Positions 1 to 8,400 of a stretch of 11,051 bases of DNA are shown here, one piece after another. A model generated the notes under the pieces. That model saw only the letters and a program-made list of their open reading frames with translations. It made no database searches and was not told the origin of the DNA. The stretch covers positions 1 through 11,051 of the forward strand of contig SMXE01000015.1 of assembly GCA_004357015.1 (NCBI GenBank). The letters run 5' to 3'. The DNA is from Caldithrix sp. (GTDB lineage: Bacteria > Zhuqueibacterota > Zhuqueibacteria > Oceanimicrobiales > Oceanimicrobiaceae). A program made the position numbers and the translations under genes. Every line of letters begins with the position of its first letter. Positions within the stretch are counted from its first letter, which is position 1.

Positions 1-704
1 CCACTGGGCGCTACATTCTCAGGCGCGGTCTGGATGTCAACAAGGACCAGTCCTATGCACTCTGGGGCATCCGGCAGCACGGATTGGCGAATACGCTGTT
101 TCCCGTCGGCGAATACACCAAGCCGGAAATCCGTCAGATGGCACATCGCTTCAACCTGCGCACTGCGGAGAAGAAGGAAAGCCAGGAAATCTGCTTCATT
201 CCCGACAACGATTACGCCCGCTACCTGAAGAAGCAGCGCCCGGATTTGGTTGAAATGGCGGATGGTGAAATCGTGAACGCGAACGGTGAGGTGCTGGGCG
301 CCCACCGCGGGTTTCCGTTTTATACCATTGGCCAGCGCAAAGGGCTGGGCTTGTCCATGCCGAATCCCGTTTACGTTACTGAAATCGATGCCGACGCTAA
401 CCGCATCACAGTGGGTTCGAGTGATGGGCTCGTGCACGTTGGTCTGGTGGCGGATGAGGTTAACTGGGTGTCGATTTCATGCCCAGAAGAGGAGCTCGAA
501 GTTGAAGCCAAGATTCGCTACAATAGTCCGGGGTCAAACGCTCGCATCAGGCCGAAGAGCGCGCACGAGGTCGAAGTCGTTTTCAATGAACCGGAGAGAG
601 CGGTGACGCCGGGCCAGTCGGTGGTGTTTTACCAGGGTGATGTGGTGATCGCCGGCGGCGTGATTCGTTCCTTTGTGAAAGACGAAGCGGAAAACGCGTC
701 ATGA
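1..704 (+). CDS. mnmA: tRNA-specific 2-thiouridylase MnmA, C-terminal part (5' end outside window)
   Basis: The reading frame is open from base 3 to a TGA at 702-704, giving 233 visible residues of a family that is usually about 360 long; the N-terminal PP-loop ATPase part lies left of the window. Visible family motifs are the GLDVNKDQSYALWG stretch near the left edge, then SQEICFIP, whose Cys (codon 192-194) matches the second catalytic Cys that carries the persulfide, and GFPFYTIGQRKGLG at the start of the C-terminal beta-barrel domains. By family knowledge the enzyme thiolates the wobble uridine (s2U34) of Lys, Glu and Gln tRNAs in the cytoplasm, using ATP and sulfur from a cysteine desulfurase relay. 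Its stop overlaps the thiD start by four bases (ATGA, 701-704), implying translational coupling. An internal TTG at 84 is not the start, because the conserved frame continues upstream of it. Confidence 0.96.
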   Translation, partial: TGRYILRRGLDVNKDQSYALWGIRQHGLANTLFPVGEYTKPEIRQMAHRFNLRTAEKKESQEICFIPDNDYARYLKKQRPDLVEMADGEIVNANGEVLGAHRGFPFYTIGQRKGLGLSMPNPVYVTEIDADANRITVGSSDGLVHVGLVADEVNWVSISCPEEELEVEAKIRYNSPGSNARIRPKSAHEVEVVFNEPERAVTPGQSVVFYQGDVVIAGGVIRSFVKDEAENAS

Positions 705-1492
705 AAAGGCTACTCACCATCGCCGGCTCTGATTCCGGCGGCGGCGCCGGCATTCAGGCGGACCTGAAGACATTCCATCAGTTCGGCTGTTACGGCATGT
801 CCGTGCTGACCGCGGTTACGGCTCAGAACAGCCTGGGGGTACACGGCATTGAGACGCTACCGCCCGAGTTCGTTGCACTGCAGCTCGAGTCTGTTGTCAC
901 AGACTTCGGCGTGGATGGCGCAAAGATGGGCATGTTGGCCAACGTGGACATCGTGCGCGCTCTGGCGGCAAGAATGAGAGCGCTGGAGATTCCACATCTT
1001 GTGGTCGATCCGGTTATGCGGGCCAAGGGCGGCGACTCGCTTCTGGCCGATGACGCGCAGCAGGCTCTTTGTGATGAAATCATTCCGCTCGCTGAAATCG
1101 TCACGCCTAACCTTCCGGAAGCAGAAATCCTGGCCGGCTTTGAAATTCGCAGCAAAGACGATATGCGCCGGGCCGCCCGTGTGATTCACGAAAATGGCGC
1201 CAGAAACGTGCTGGTCAAAGGCGGCCACCGGGCCGAGGATGCCACAGACATCTTCTTCGATGGCGAGAATTTCACGGAGCTTTTTGCAGAGAGAATCGAA
1301 TCCGGAAACACTCACGGCACGGGCTGTACCTATTCGGCTGCCATCGCCGCCAATCTGGCGCTTGGTCAGGACATGGCGGACGCGGTTGCGGTTGCAAAGC
1401 GTTTTGTGACGGCAGCCATCAGAGAAAGCCTGCCATTAGGGCGGGGCATAGGACCCTTGAATCACTTCGTCAGCATCAACCATTCGCGATGA
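701..1492 (+). CDS. thiD: Hydroxymethylpyrimidine/phosphomethylpyrimidine kinase ThiD
   Basis: The 263-residue product is full length for the ribokinase-fold ThiD family. It has the N-terminal signature LTIAGSDSGGGAGIQADLK (residues 5-23), the substrate-side TAVTAQNS segment (38-44), DPVMRAKGGDSLL (103-115), VTPNLPEAE (134-142), VLVKGGH (170-176) and the anion-hole segment NTHGTGCT (203-210), with the Cys at 209 as in characterised ThiD enzymes. By family knowledge it phosphorylates HMP to HMP-P and then to HMP-PP with ATP in the cytoplasm, supplying the pyrimidine half of thiamin; it can also act as a salvage kinase that traps imported HMP. The ATG overlaps the mnmA stop by four bases, and its own stop overlaps the next gene in the same way. 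There is no ThiE fusion. No riboswitch is visible, since the operon leader is outside the window. Confidence 0.96.
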   Translation: MKRLLTIAGSDSGGGAGIQADLKTFHQFGCYGMSVLTAVTAQNSLGVHGIETLPPEFVALQLESVVTDFGVDGAKMGMLANVDIVRALAARMRALEIPHLVVDPVMRAKGGDSLLADDAQQALCDEIIPLAEIVTPNLPEAEILAGFEIRSKDDMRRAARVIHENGARNVLVKGGHRAEDATDIFFDGENFTELFAERIESGNTHGTGCTYSAAIAANLALGQDMADAVAVAKRFVTAAIRESLPLGRGIGPLNHFVSINHSR

Positions 1493-2049
1493 AAGTCACC
1501 CTCAACGATATCGCGATTGTCGGCGTGTTTTCGGCGCTCGCCTTTGCCGGCGCCTACCTTCTCCTTCCTCTCCACAACATCGAAATATTTACTACCATCA
1601 TTTTTGTTTCCGGCTATCTGTTTGGGGAAAAAGTCGGGACGCTCGTCGGTGTGATTGCAAGCGCGCTGTTCGCGATTTTGAACCCATTTGGTATATCGCC
1701 GCTCCCGCTGCTCTTGGTTCAAATGGCGAGCCGCGGGTTCGTTGGTTACGTCGGCGGACGCTTTGGCAAGATGAATCTTGCTGAGCGGGGACGCCCGTAT
1801 CGACTCTTCGCTTTCGGACTCGCCGGATTGGTCTTGACGTGGGTCTACATTATTCTGGCGCTCTTGAGTGGAATATTTACTTCCGGCTTTTCTATAGAAC
1901 AATTGAAAGTGTCATTCGTATTTGGTATCGTTTCATATTCGATTCTGAGCGTTGGCAACATCCTCATCTTTGCACTTGTGCTGCCTTTTGTGACCGACGC
2001 GCTCAAAAGGAACCCTTACCTGCGACAACTCGGCGCCCCAAACATTTGA
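1489..2049 (+). CDS. Putative ECF-type transporter S component (small integral membrane protein)
   Basis: The 186-residue protein is almost entirely hydrophobic, with about six likely membrane spans at roughly 8-28, 31-46, 50-67, 71-92, 107-130 and 141-170, and a basic C-terminal tail. Size, span number and the Ala-x-x-x-Ala pattern in the first helix (A16 to A20) fit substrate-binding S components of energy-coupling-factor importers. The glycine-rich loop around SRGFVGYVGGRFG (81-93) is also common in that group. It starts inside the thiD stop (ATGA, 1489-1492), so it is probably co-translated with thiD, suggesting HMP, thiamin or a related precursor as substrate, as for ThiW- or HmpT-like S components. 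This substrate is inferred from position only. No EcfA ATPase or EcfT gene is in the window, so the energising module would have to be shared from elsewhere. Another small membrane permease remains possible. Confidence 0.72.
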   Translation: MKVTLNDIAIVGVFSALAFAGAYLLLPLHNIEIFTTIIFVSGYLFGEKVGTLVGVIASALFAILNPFGISPLPLLLVQMASRGFVGYVGGRFGKMNLAERGRPYRLFAFGLAGLVLTWVYIILALLSGIFTSGFSIEQLKVSFVFGIVSYSILSVGNILIFALVLPFVTDALKRNPYLRQLGAPNI

Positions 2050-3947
2050 CTGGCTCGAACCATTCCTTGACGATTATTGCATTGGCCTTCTGTCTGTATG
2101 TGTTCCCTGCGCAGACTGTCACGGCGCAAGAGGTCGAAGCAGATATCGACAGCCTCTCAGAAAACAGTGCTCGGGTGGATACCGTTGCCAATGTGGAGGA
2201 CGAGGGCGCTGACCCGCGTCGAAGTCGTGCCTGGTCCGTTACGAGTGATCAGGCTGCTCACATTTTCACCGAAGACATTGTGGATTTTGCTGCAATACTG
2301 CCCACTATTTTCCCACTGGATTTGGGTAGTGTGGGGCAAGCTTCATCGCTCGTTGTCCGGGGCGGCACACCGCAACAGACAGCCGTCTCTCTCCACGGGC
2401 TGACACTGTACGAGCCCATCTTCGGATTTCCAGACGCATCTATTCTGCCGGTTGCGCTGGTTGAGGAGGTTTCGTTTTCAGGGGATGCAGTGCAGATTCA
2501 CCCGGCCTATGGCGGGATCGTGCAGGTCCGGACGATGAAACTTGCCGAACAACGACCTTATTCCCGCGTTCACTTTCGCACCGGTGACTGGGGCTACAGC
2601 GATATCGGGATTTCGTTTGGCTTGCCCGTTTCAAGAGCGTCCCACCTGACGTTTACAGGCAACCGGCAGGAGTTCGATGGCTTTCTCGGTGAGCGCAGAA
2701 ATCTTGTGAACTCTCGTTTCTTCGGGACATTTCAGTTCGGGCCGCATCCCGGCCTCGGGATCGGCGCAGTGGTTATGTTCAATCGTAACAAAGTGGATGT
2801 TCCGGCGCCGCTCTTGCCTGATTTAGCGCCAAATCTGGACAAGCCGCGGAGAAAGAGCACGCGTTTTGATAGTCAGGTTTCCGTGCGAGTGGGCAGCCTC
2901 AGCAAAAGGGGACGCGAGTTTTTGCTTAGCGCCTTTTTCTCACGCAACCGGATCGAGTCCATCAATGATACGACGCTGTTTGACAATGAAGCCGTTACAA
3001 TGGGAGGGACGGTTCAGGGCGACTTTTCTATCGGCAAGCATGTGGTCACGCTGGGGGGCGGCTTGCGTGTTCACGATCTGGAGAGTGACAACCTGGAAGA
3101 ACGCGCAGACAATTTCGGCTACATTTTCGCCGCCGAAAAATATGAAGTGACCCCGGTTGTTACGTTGGGCTTGCGCGCCACGCTTGAAAAATACGAGGGC
3201 TACGACCTGCAGTTTACGCCGGCGGCCAGGCTGGATTTCGCACTCGCGAACGGCAGTCAGTTCTGGCTGGATGTGAGCAGCAGTCGCCGCTATCCTAGTT
3301 TCTCAGAGCGGCTGTGGCGGTCGGAATTCTTTCGCGGCAATGCAGATCTTGATTTTGAAACGCGCGTCGCCGGTGAAATCGGCTTCCAAACAGGACATAA
3401 AAAATCCAAACTTCAGTCTGCGGCTTTTGTCAGAAATGTCAACGATTGGATTGGAGTTATTTTTACGGCTGCCGATACTTCGTCGCCGAATGTCTGGAAC
3501 CTGGACCACCGAACGGTGATGGGCGTGGAGCTCGAGTTTGCTCAGGCATTTGGCGCCGGTGGAGAATTGGGACTGAGCGGCTCCATTTTGCGGGTCAGCG
3601 AGAGCGAAGATGAGAAGCAGTTGCAGGTGCCGGAATACGTGCTCTATCCTTACGTCGAATTCGGTCGCCCGCTCTTTGAAAATACTGTGCACATCAGGCT
3701 GCGTGTCAACGGCCGGATCTTTGGTGAGCGGGCCGGCTTGTCTTATGATGCGGGCACGGTTTTTCCGCGATACGTGACCCGTTCATCCGACGCCGTCTTC
3801 GATGCCATGTTCACGCTCGTTTTTGCCGGCCCGACGGTGAAATTTTCGTATGAAAATATATTTGATCTCGAGTATGAACTTGTCCCGGGGTTTTCCATGC
3901 CGCCAAGAACCCTGCGGTTTGAAATCGCCTGGGCGTTCTGGGACTAA
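2046..3947 (+). CDS. TonB-dependent outer-membrane receptor, BtuB-sized (probable thiamin-precursor or other vitamin receptor)
   Basis: With a TTG start at 2046 the product is 633 residues. Residues 1-27 form a signal peptide (hydrophobic core about 9-21, cleavage likely after VTA at 27). Residues 45-51 (DTVANVE) resemble a TonB box. A plug domain spans about 60-165, with the typical VVRGGTPQQTAVSLHGL segment (103-119) and EVSFSGDAVQIHPAYGGIVQVRT at its end. The rest is amphipathic beta-strand sequence consistent with a 22-strand barrel, ending FEIAWAFWD; the last residue is Asp rather than the usual terminal aromatic. The frame is open upstream to 1839, but that stretch lies inside the membrane-protein gene and looks like a frame shadow. 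TTG at 2046 overlaps the preceding stop (TTGA), repeating the spacing of the two junctions before it; no good Shine-Dalgarno is present. TTG at 2067 is an alternative start. Substrate is unproven: coupling to thiD suggests thiamin or HMP, while its short length also resembles cobalamin receptors. Confidence 0.85.
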   Translation: MTGSNHSLTIIALAFCLYVFPAQTVTAQEVEADIDSLSENSARVDTVANVEDEGADPRRSRAWSVTSDQAAHIFTEDIVDFAAILPTIFPLDLGSVGQASSLVVRGGTPQQTAVSLHGLTLYEPIFGFPDASILPVALVEEVSFSGDAVQIHPAYGGIVQVRTMKLAEQRPYSRVHFRTGDWGYSDIGISFGLPVSRASHLTFTGNRQEFDGFLGERRNLVNSRFFGTFQFGPHPGLGIGAVVMFNRNKVDVPAPLLPDLAPNLDKPRRKSTRFDSQVSVRVGSLSKRGREFLLSAFFSRNRIESINDTTLFDNEAVTMGGTVQGDFSIGKHVVTLGGGLRVHDLESDNLEERADNFGYIFAAEKYEVTPVVTLGLRATLEKYEGYDLQFTPAARLDFALANGSQFWLDVSSSRRYPSFSERLWRSEFFRGNADLDFETRVAGEIGFQTGHKKSKLQSAAFVRNVNDWIGVIFTAADTSSPNVWNLDHRTVMGVELEFAQAFGAGGELGLSGSILRVSESEDEKQLQVPEYVLYPYVEFGRPLFENTVHIRLRVNGRIFGERAGLSYDAGTVFPRYVTRSSDAVFDAMFTLVFAGPTVKFSYENIFDLEYELVPGFSMPPRTLRFEIAWAFWD

Positions 3948-4082
3948 GGACACAATCTCATAAATAAGGTACCTATTGATCTGGTGGATAATTCATATTT
4001 GACAAGTCCTGTTCATCTTGCAAATCCCGTCCAAAATTCAAGTCATCGTAATGATGCGGCTTAAGGCAATAGGAGGTTAAAA
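3948..4082 (+). promoter_or_regulatory. Intergenic leader between the receptor gene and the HIT gene, with a strong Shine-Dalgarno
   Basis: This 135-base, AT-richer gap probably holds the promoter of the HIT gene. A TTGACA matching a sigma-70 -35 box lies at 3999-4004, but the stretch 16-18 bases further on (around 4021-4028) is a poor -10 match, so the promoter is only a candidate. An AGGAGG Shine-Dalgarno at 4071-4076, six bases before the ATG at 4083, fixes the start of the HIT gene. No convincing terminator hairpin for the upstream operon is visible here. Confidence 0.45.
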
Positions 4083-4433
4083 ATGGCCGAGGAAACCCTA
4101 TTTAGTAAGATCATTCGTAAAGAAATCCCGGCGGATATCGTTTATGAGGATGGAATCGTGACTGCGTTTCGGGATATCAGTGCGCAGGCGCCGACGCACA
4201 TTTTGATCATTCCGAACAAAGTGATTCCAACTGTCAACGACGTCACGCAAGAGGATGAAGCAGTGCTGGGGCGCCTATTTACAGTTGCCGCAAAAATCGC
4301 CAAAGATGAAGGGATCTCCGAAAGCGGCTATCGCTTAATCATCAATTGCAACAAAGATGGCGGGCAGGAAGTATCCCATTTTCACATGCACATTCTTGGC
4401 GGCAGGCCTCTTGGCCGCATGCTTGCGAAGTGA
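4083..4433 (+). CDS. HIT (histidine triad) family protein, HinT/PKCI-like nucleotide hydrolase
   Basis: The 116-residue product matches the usual length of bacterial Hint proteins. The N-terminal [19 protein letters not shown] is typical of the branch, [16 protein letters not shown] (31-46) is the conserved central strand region, and the catalytic triad motif is HFHMH with His at 99, 101 and 103 followed by ILGGRPLG. By family knowledge these dimeric cytoplasmic enzymes hydrolyse purine nucleoside phosphoramidates, acyl-adenylates or similar AMP conjugates through a His nucleophile; the physiological substrate is often unknown. A perfect AGGAGG lies six bases upstream of the ATG. The next gene follows after 44 bases on the same strand and may be co-transcribed, though no functional link is evident. 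Confidence 0.95.
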   Translation: MAEETLFSKIIRKEIPADIVYEDGIVTAFRDISAQAPTHILIIPNKVIPTVNDVTQEDEAVLGRLFTVAAKIAKDEGISESGYRLIINCNKDGGQEVSHFHMHILGGRPLGRMLAK

Positions 4434-4465
4434 TTCTTCCCGGTAACCCTAAAACAAACCAATTC

Positions 4466-4470
4466 AGGAG
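4466..4470 (+). promoter_or_regulatory. Shine-Dalgarno deciding the start of the alpha/beta hydrolase
   Basis: AGGAG lies seven bases upstream of the ATG at 4478-4480. The reading frame is open further upstream, to 4346 inside the HIT gene, but this site and the signal peptide that begins exactly at 4478 select the internal ATG. Confidence 0.75.
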
Positions 4471-4477
4471 TGGAGTC

Positions 4478-5293
4478 ATGAAAAAGAAAGTTTCGTTTGT
4501 TGTATGGATGGCTGTGATACTGGTGACGGCTGGCTGGCTTTATCCGGGAACCACTGTTTTGCAGCAGCCGGAAGAGTCCGGCGAGAGAAAGACCATTACA
4601 TTTCCATCTTCGGACAGTCTGGAAATCACCGCCGATGTGGTCATCACGCATGAGTTAACCGCGCCGTTTATTGTCCTGTTTCATCAGGCCGGATGGAGTC
4701 GCGGCGAGTATAATGAGATCATCCCCAAGTTGAACGCGATGGGCTTCAACTGCATGGCAGTGGATCAGCGCTCCGGCGATGCCGTAAACGATGTGACCAA
4801 CGAAACGCACAAACGGGCGCGCAGCGCCGGCAAAAAGACCACGTATCTGGATGCCTATCAGGATATGGAGGCGGCGGTAAAGTTTGCACGCGAGCAGTAC
4901 GCGAAAAGTAAACTCGTTGTTTGGGGCAGTTCGTATTCGGCTGCACTGGTGCTCAAGCTTGCCGGTGACCACACAGATGAGATAGACGGTGTGCTTTCTT
5001 TTTCGCCTGGCGAGTATTTCGACCGCTTCGGGGCCGGGACAACTTACGTGACTGATGCAGCTAAAAAGATTACCTGCCCGGTATTCATTACCTCCGCGAA
5101 GGACGAAAAGGGACGTTGGAGTGGAATCTTCGCCGCGATTCCGTCCAAAAACAAGCAGTCCTTTTCGCCGGAGAGCGACGGCAACCACGGCTCGCGGGCG
5201 CTGTGGGAGAAGTTTTCAGACAGCAAAGAATACTGGGCTGCGGTGACAGCTTTTCTGCAGAAGAGCTTCTTGCAGCAGTCTGCGGACAAGTAG
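4478..5293 (+). CDS. Probable exported alpha/beta hydrolase (dienelactone hydrolase/esterase-like)
   Basis: The 271-residue protein begins MKKK followed by a hydrophobic stretch (about 5-22), which is a signal peptide or N-terminal membrane anchor, so it probably acts in the periplasm or at the membrane. The rest fits an alpha/beta-hydrolase fold: the strand and oxyanion region FIVLFHQAGWSRGEY (64-78), AVDQRSG (94-100), the nucleophile elbow G-S-S-Y-S at 150-154 with Ser152 as nucleophile, Asp209 in ITSAKDE, and His237 in DGNHG near the C-terminus. The HQAGWSRGEY pattern resembles HxxG(x)SR-type hydrolases of the dienelactone hydrolase/prolyl oligopeptidase group. The substrate cannot be read from the sequence. 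It follows the HIT gene by 44 bases and converges with icmF across a 192-base gap. The frame runs upstream to 4346, but that part overlaps the HIT gene and is rejected. Confidence 0.85.
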   Translation: MKKKVSFVVWMAVILVTAGWLYPGTTVLQQPEESGERKTITFPSSDSLEITADVVITHELTAPFIVLFHQAGWSRGEYNEIIPKLNAMGFNCMAVDQRSGDAVNDVTNETHKRARSAGKKTTYLDAYQDMEAAVKFAREQYAKSKLVVWGSSYSAALVLKLAGDHTDEIDGVLSFSPGEYFDRFGAGTTYVTDAAKKITCPVFITSAKDEKGRWSGIFAAIPSKNKQSFSPESDGNHGSRALWEKFSDSKEYWAAVTAFLQKSFLQQSADK

Positions 5294-5485
5294 CTGGACT
5301 AATTCCTGTCGCAGGCGAAGCCGCAATATTGCCAAGGATTTTTACGGATGAACGTGGATAATTGGACTTATTAGTCTGTGACAACGCTCGTCCCTCTATG
5401 CTCTACGCTTTTTCATTTTCTGTTTGGGATTTGAGATTCGCGGCTGCGCCGGGTTTAATCCGTGGCTCGAGAAATATGATTCAGC
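5294..5485. other. Convergent intergenic gap between the hydrolase gene and icmF
   Basis: This 192-base gap separates two convergent stop codons, so a bidirectional terminator would be expected. I see only weak self-complementary spots, such as CCTG-TCG-CAGG around 5306-5316 and GACT-TATT-AGTC around 5364-5375. Neither has a strong stem with a T-run, so no terminator is called. Confidence 0.4.
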
Positions 5486-8400
5486 CTACATATTTCGCCG
5501 GTACTGCCCACCTACCTCGAACAGCGCTTTTGTGATTTCTCCGAGGGAGCAGACCTTGCATGCTTCTATGAGGCGCTCAAAAACGTTGCGGTTTTCGACC
5601 GCCGCTTCCTGCACGCGCTTCAACTCCTGGCCCGCCCGCTCGCGGTTGCCTTTGTGCAGGTCTTGCAGCATGGAGATTTGGTATTCTTTTTCTTCCGTGG
5701 TGGAACGAATCACCTCCCGCGGCCGAATCGTGGGTGAGCCTTCGGGATCCAGAAACGTATTTACGCCGATGATCGGCAATTCGCCGGTGTGCTTCAGGGT
5801 TTCGTAGTACAGGCTTTCCTCCTGAATTTTGCTGCGCTGGTACATGGTCTCCATAGCCCCGAGGACGCCGCCGCGTTCCGTGAGCCGGTCGAATTCTATC
5901 ATCACTGCCTCTTCCACCAGGTCAGTCAGTTCCTCGATAATGAATGCCCCTTGCAGCGGGTTTTCGTTTTTGGCCAGCCCCAGCTCTTTGTTGATGATGA
6001 GCTGAATTGCCATGGCACGCCGCACCGACTCTTCCGTCGGCGTGGTGATCGCTTCGTCGTAGGCGTTGGTGTGCAGCGAGTTGCAGTTGTCATAAATTGC
6101 GTACAGCGCCTGCAGCGTGGTGCGAATGTCGTTGAAATCGATTTCCTGTGCGTGCAGGGAACGGCCTGAGGTTTGAATGTGGTACTTGAGCTTTTGTGCG
6201 CGCTCGTCGGCGCCGTATTTGTGTTTCATGGCTTTGGCCCAGATGCGGCGCGCCACCCTGCCGATGACGGCGTACTCGGCATCTTCGCCGTTGGAGAAGA
6301 AAAAGGACAGGTTCGGCCCGAACATGTTAATGTCCATGCCGCGGCTGAGGTAGTACTCAACGTAGGTGAAACCGTTGCTCAGCGTCAGCGCCAACTGCGT
6401 GATGGGATTGGCGCCCGCTTCTGCGATATGATAACCCGAAATCGACACCGAGTAGAAGTTGCGCACATTGTGCTCGATGAAATACTCCTGCACGTCGCCC
6501 ATGAGTCGCAGGGCAAATTCAGTGGAGAAAATGCAGGTGTTTTGCGCCTGGTCTTCTTTCAGGATGTCGGCCTGCACCGTACCGCGCACCTGGGAGAACG
6601 TTTTCGCTTTGATTTTCTGGTAGGTCTCCGGCGGCAGAACTTCGTCGCCCGTGACGCCCAACAGCATCAAGCCAAGGCCGTCGTTGCCCTCTGGCAGCTC
6701 TCCTTGATAGGCGGGTCGCGGAACGCCCTTCGCTTGGTAGATTTCTTCGATCTTTTTTTCTACTTCCTTTTCGAGACCGTGCTCTTTAATGTAGCGCTCG
6801 CACTGTTGGTCGATGGCGGCGTTCATGAAAAAGCCGAGCAGCATGGGCGCGGGCCCGTTGATAGTCATGGAAACCGATGTCCTCGGATCCGCCAGATTGA
6901 AGCCGGAGTAAAGTTTCTTGGCGTCGTCGAGGCAGCAGATGGAAACGCCGGCGTTGCCGACCTTGCCAAAAATGTCGGGACGGTGGTGGGGATCGCTGCC
7001 GTACAGCGTCACGGAGTCGAAAGCTGTGGAGAGCCGCTTTGCCGGCATGCCGAGGCTGACATAGTGGAAGCGCTGATTGGTGCGTTCAGGTCCGCCTTCG
7101 CCGGCGAACATGCGCGTCGGATCCTCGCCTTCGCGTTTGAACGGAAAAATACCGCTGGTGAAAGGGAATTCGCCGGGCACATTTTCCTGCAGCGCCCAGA
7201 GGATGAGGTCGCCCCAGGCTTCGTAGCGCGGCAAAGCCACTTTCGGAATTTTCGTGTGGGAGAGGCTCTCGCTGTGCGTTTCGAGAACCAGCTCTTTTCC
7301 CCGCACCATAAATTTGTACTCTGGTGCGCGGTACCTTTCTTTCGTCTCCTGCCATGAATCGAGGAACGCTCTGTTGCGCATGTCCAGATCGAGATCGATT
7401 TTCGTGTACGCTTCTTCGAGTTCGTGTACGGTCTTCGCATCGCCATTCGTTTGCTTCATTGTATCGATGGACTTCCTGAGAGCGAAGAGCTTTTGTGCAA
7501 TCTCCTTCTGCGATTCTGTCCACTGATTGTACGTACGGATTTTCTCTGATATTTCCGATAGGTAGCGCACCCGACTTGGCGGGATGATGTGCACCTTTTC
7601 GGTCATTTCCAGCCGGGCGTGGAAATTCGATTTCAAGTCCGAGCCGGTCTTCTCGGCGATCTTTTGCATAAGCGCCCGGTAGAGCGCGTTCATGCCCGGG
7701 TCGTTGAATTGTGAGGCGATTGTGCCGTAAACCGGCAGCCTGTCCTCGCCCGTGTCCCAAAGCTGGTGATTTCGCTGATACTGTTTTTTGACGTCGCGCA
7801 GGGCATCGAGCGCGCCGCGTTTGTCGAATTTGTTGATGGCGATGCAGTCAGCGAAGTCCAGCATGTCGATCTTTTCCAACTGCGTCGCCGCACCATATTC
7901 GGGCGTCATCACGTACAGGCTGACGTCCGAGTGCTCCACGATTTCTGTGTCCGCCTGGCCGATGCCTGAGGTTTCCAGAATGATGAGATCGTAGTTTGCG
8001 GCTTTGAGCACCAGCAGGGCTTCGGCAACGAAAGCCGACAGAGCGAGGTTGGACTGCCGCGTCGCCAGTGAGCGCATGTAGACGCGTTTATTGTAGATAG
8101 CATTCATCCGGATGCGGTCACCGAGCAGGGCGCCGCCGGTCTTGCGCTTGGATGGATCTACCGAAACGATGGCGATGGTTTTGTCGGAAAAATCCAGGAG
8201 AAAACGCCGCACCAGTTCATCGATGAGAGACGATTTGCCGGCGCCGCCTGTGCCGGTGATGCCAAGTACCGGAATGGTTTTTTTCTGCGCTAGCTTATGA
8301 ATTCTCGTGAGTGCGGGCTTGGCGGCTTCGGGAAAGTTTTCCGCAGCAGAAATCAAGCGCGCGATGGCCTTTGGGTTTTTCGTTTCGACAAAATCGATCT

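Noticed and set aside
1839..2045. N-terminal extension of the TonB receptor from 1839
   Set aside because: It overlaps the S-component gene in another frame, the translated stretch has no domain-like character, and a signal peptide begins only at about 2046.
6173..7357. 394-codon open frame on the + strand opposite icmF
   Set aside because: It is antisense to a strongly conserved mutase; the translation shows no motif and mirrors the codon bias of icmF.
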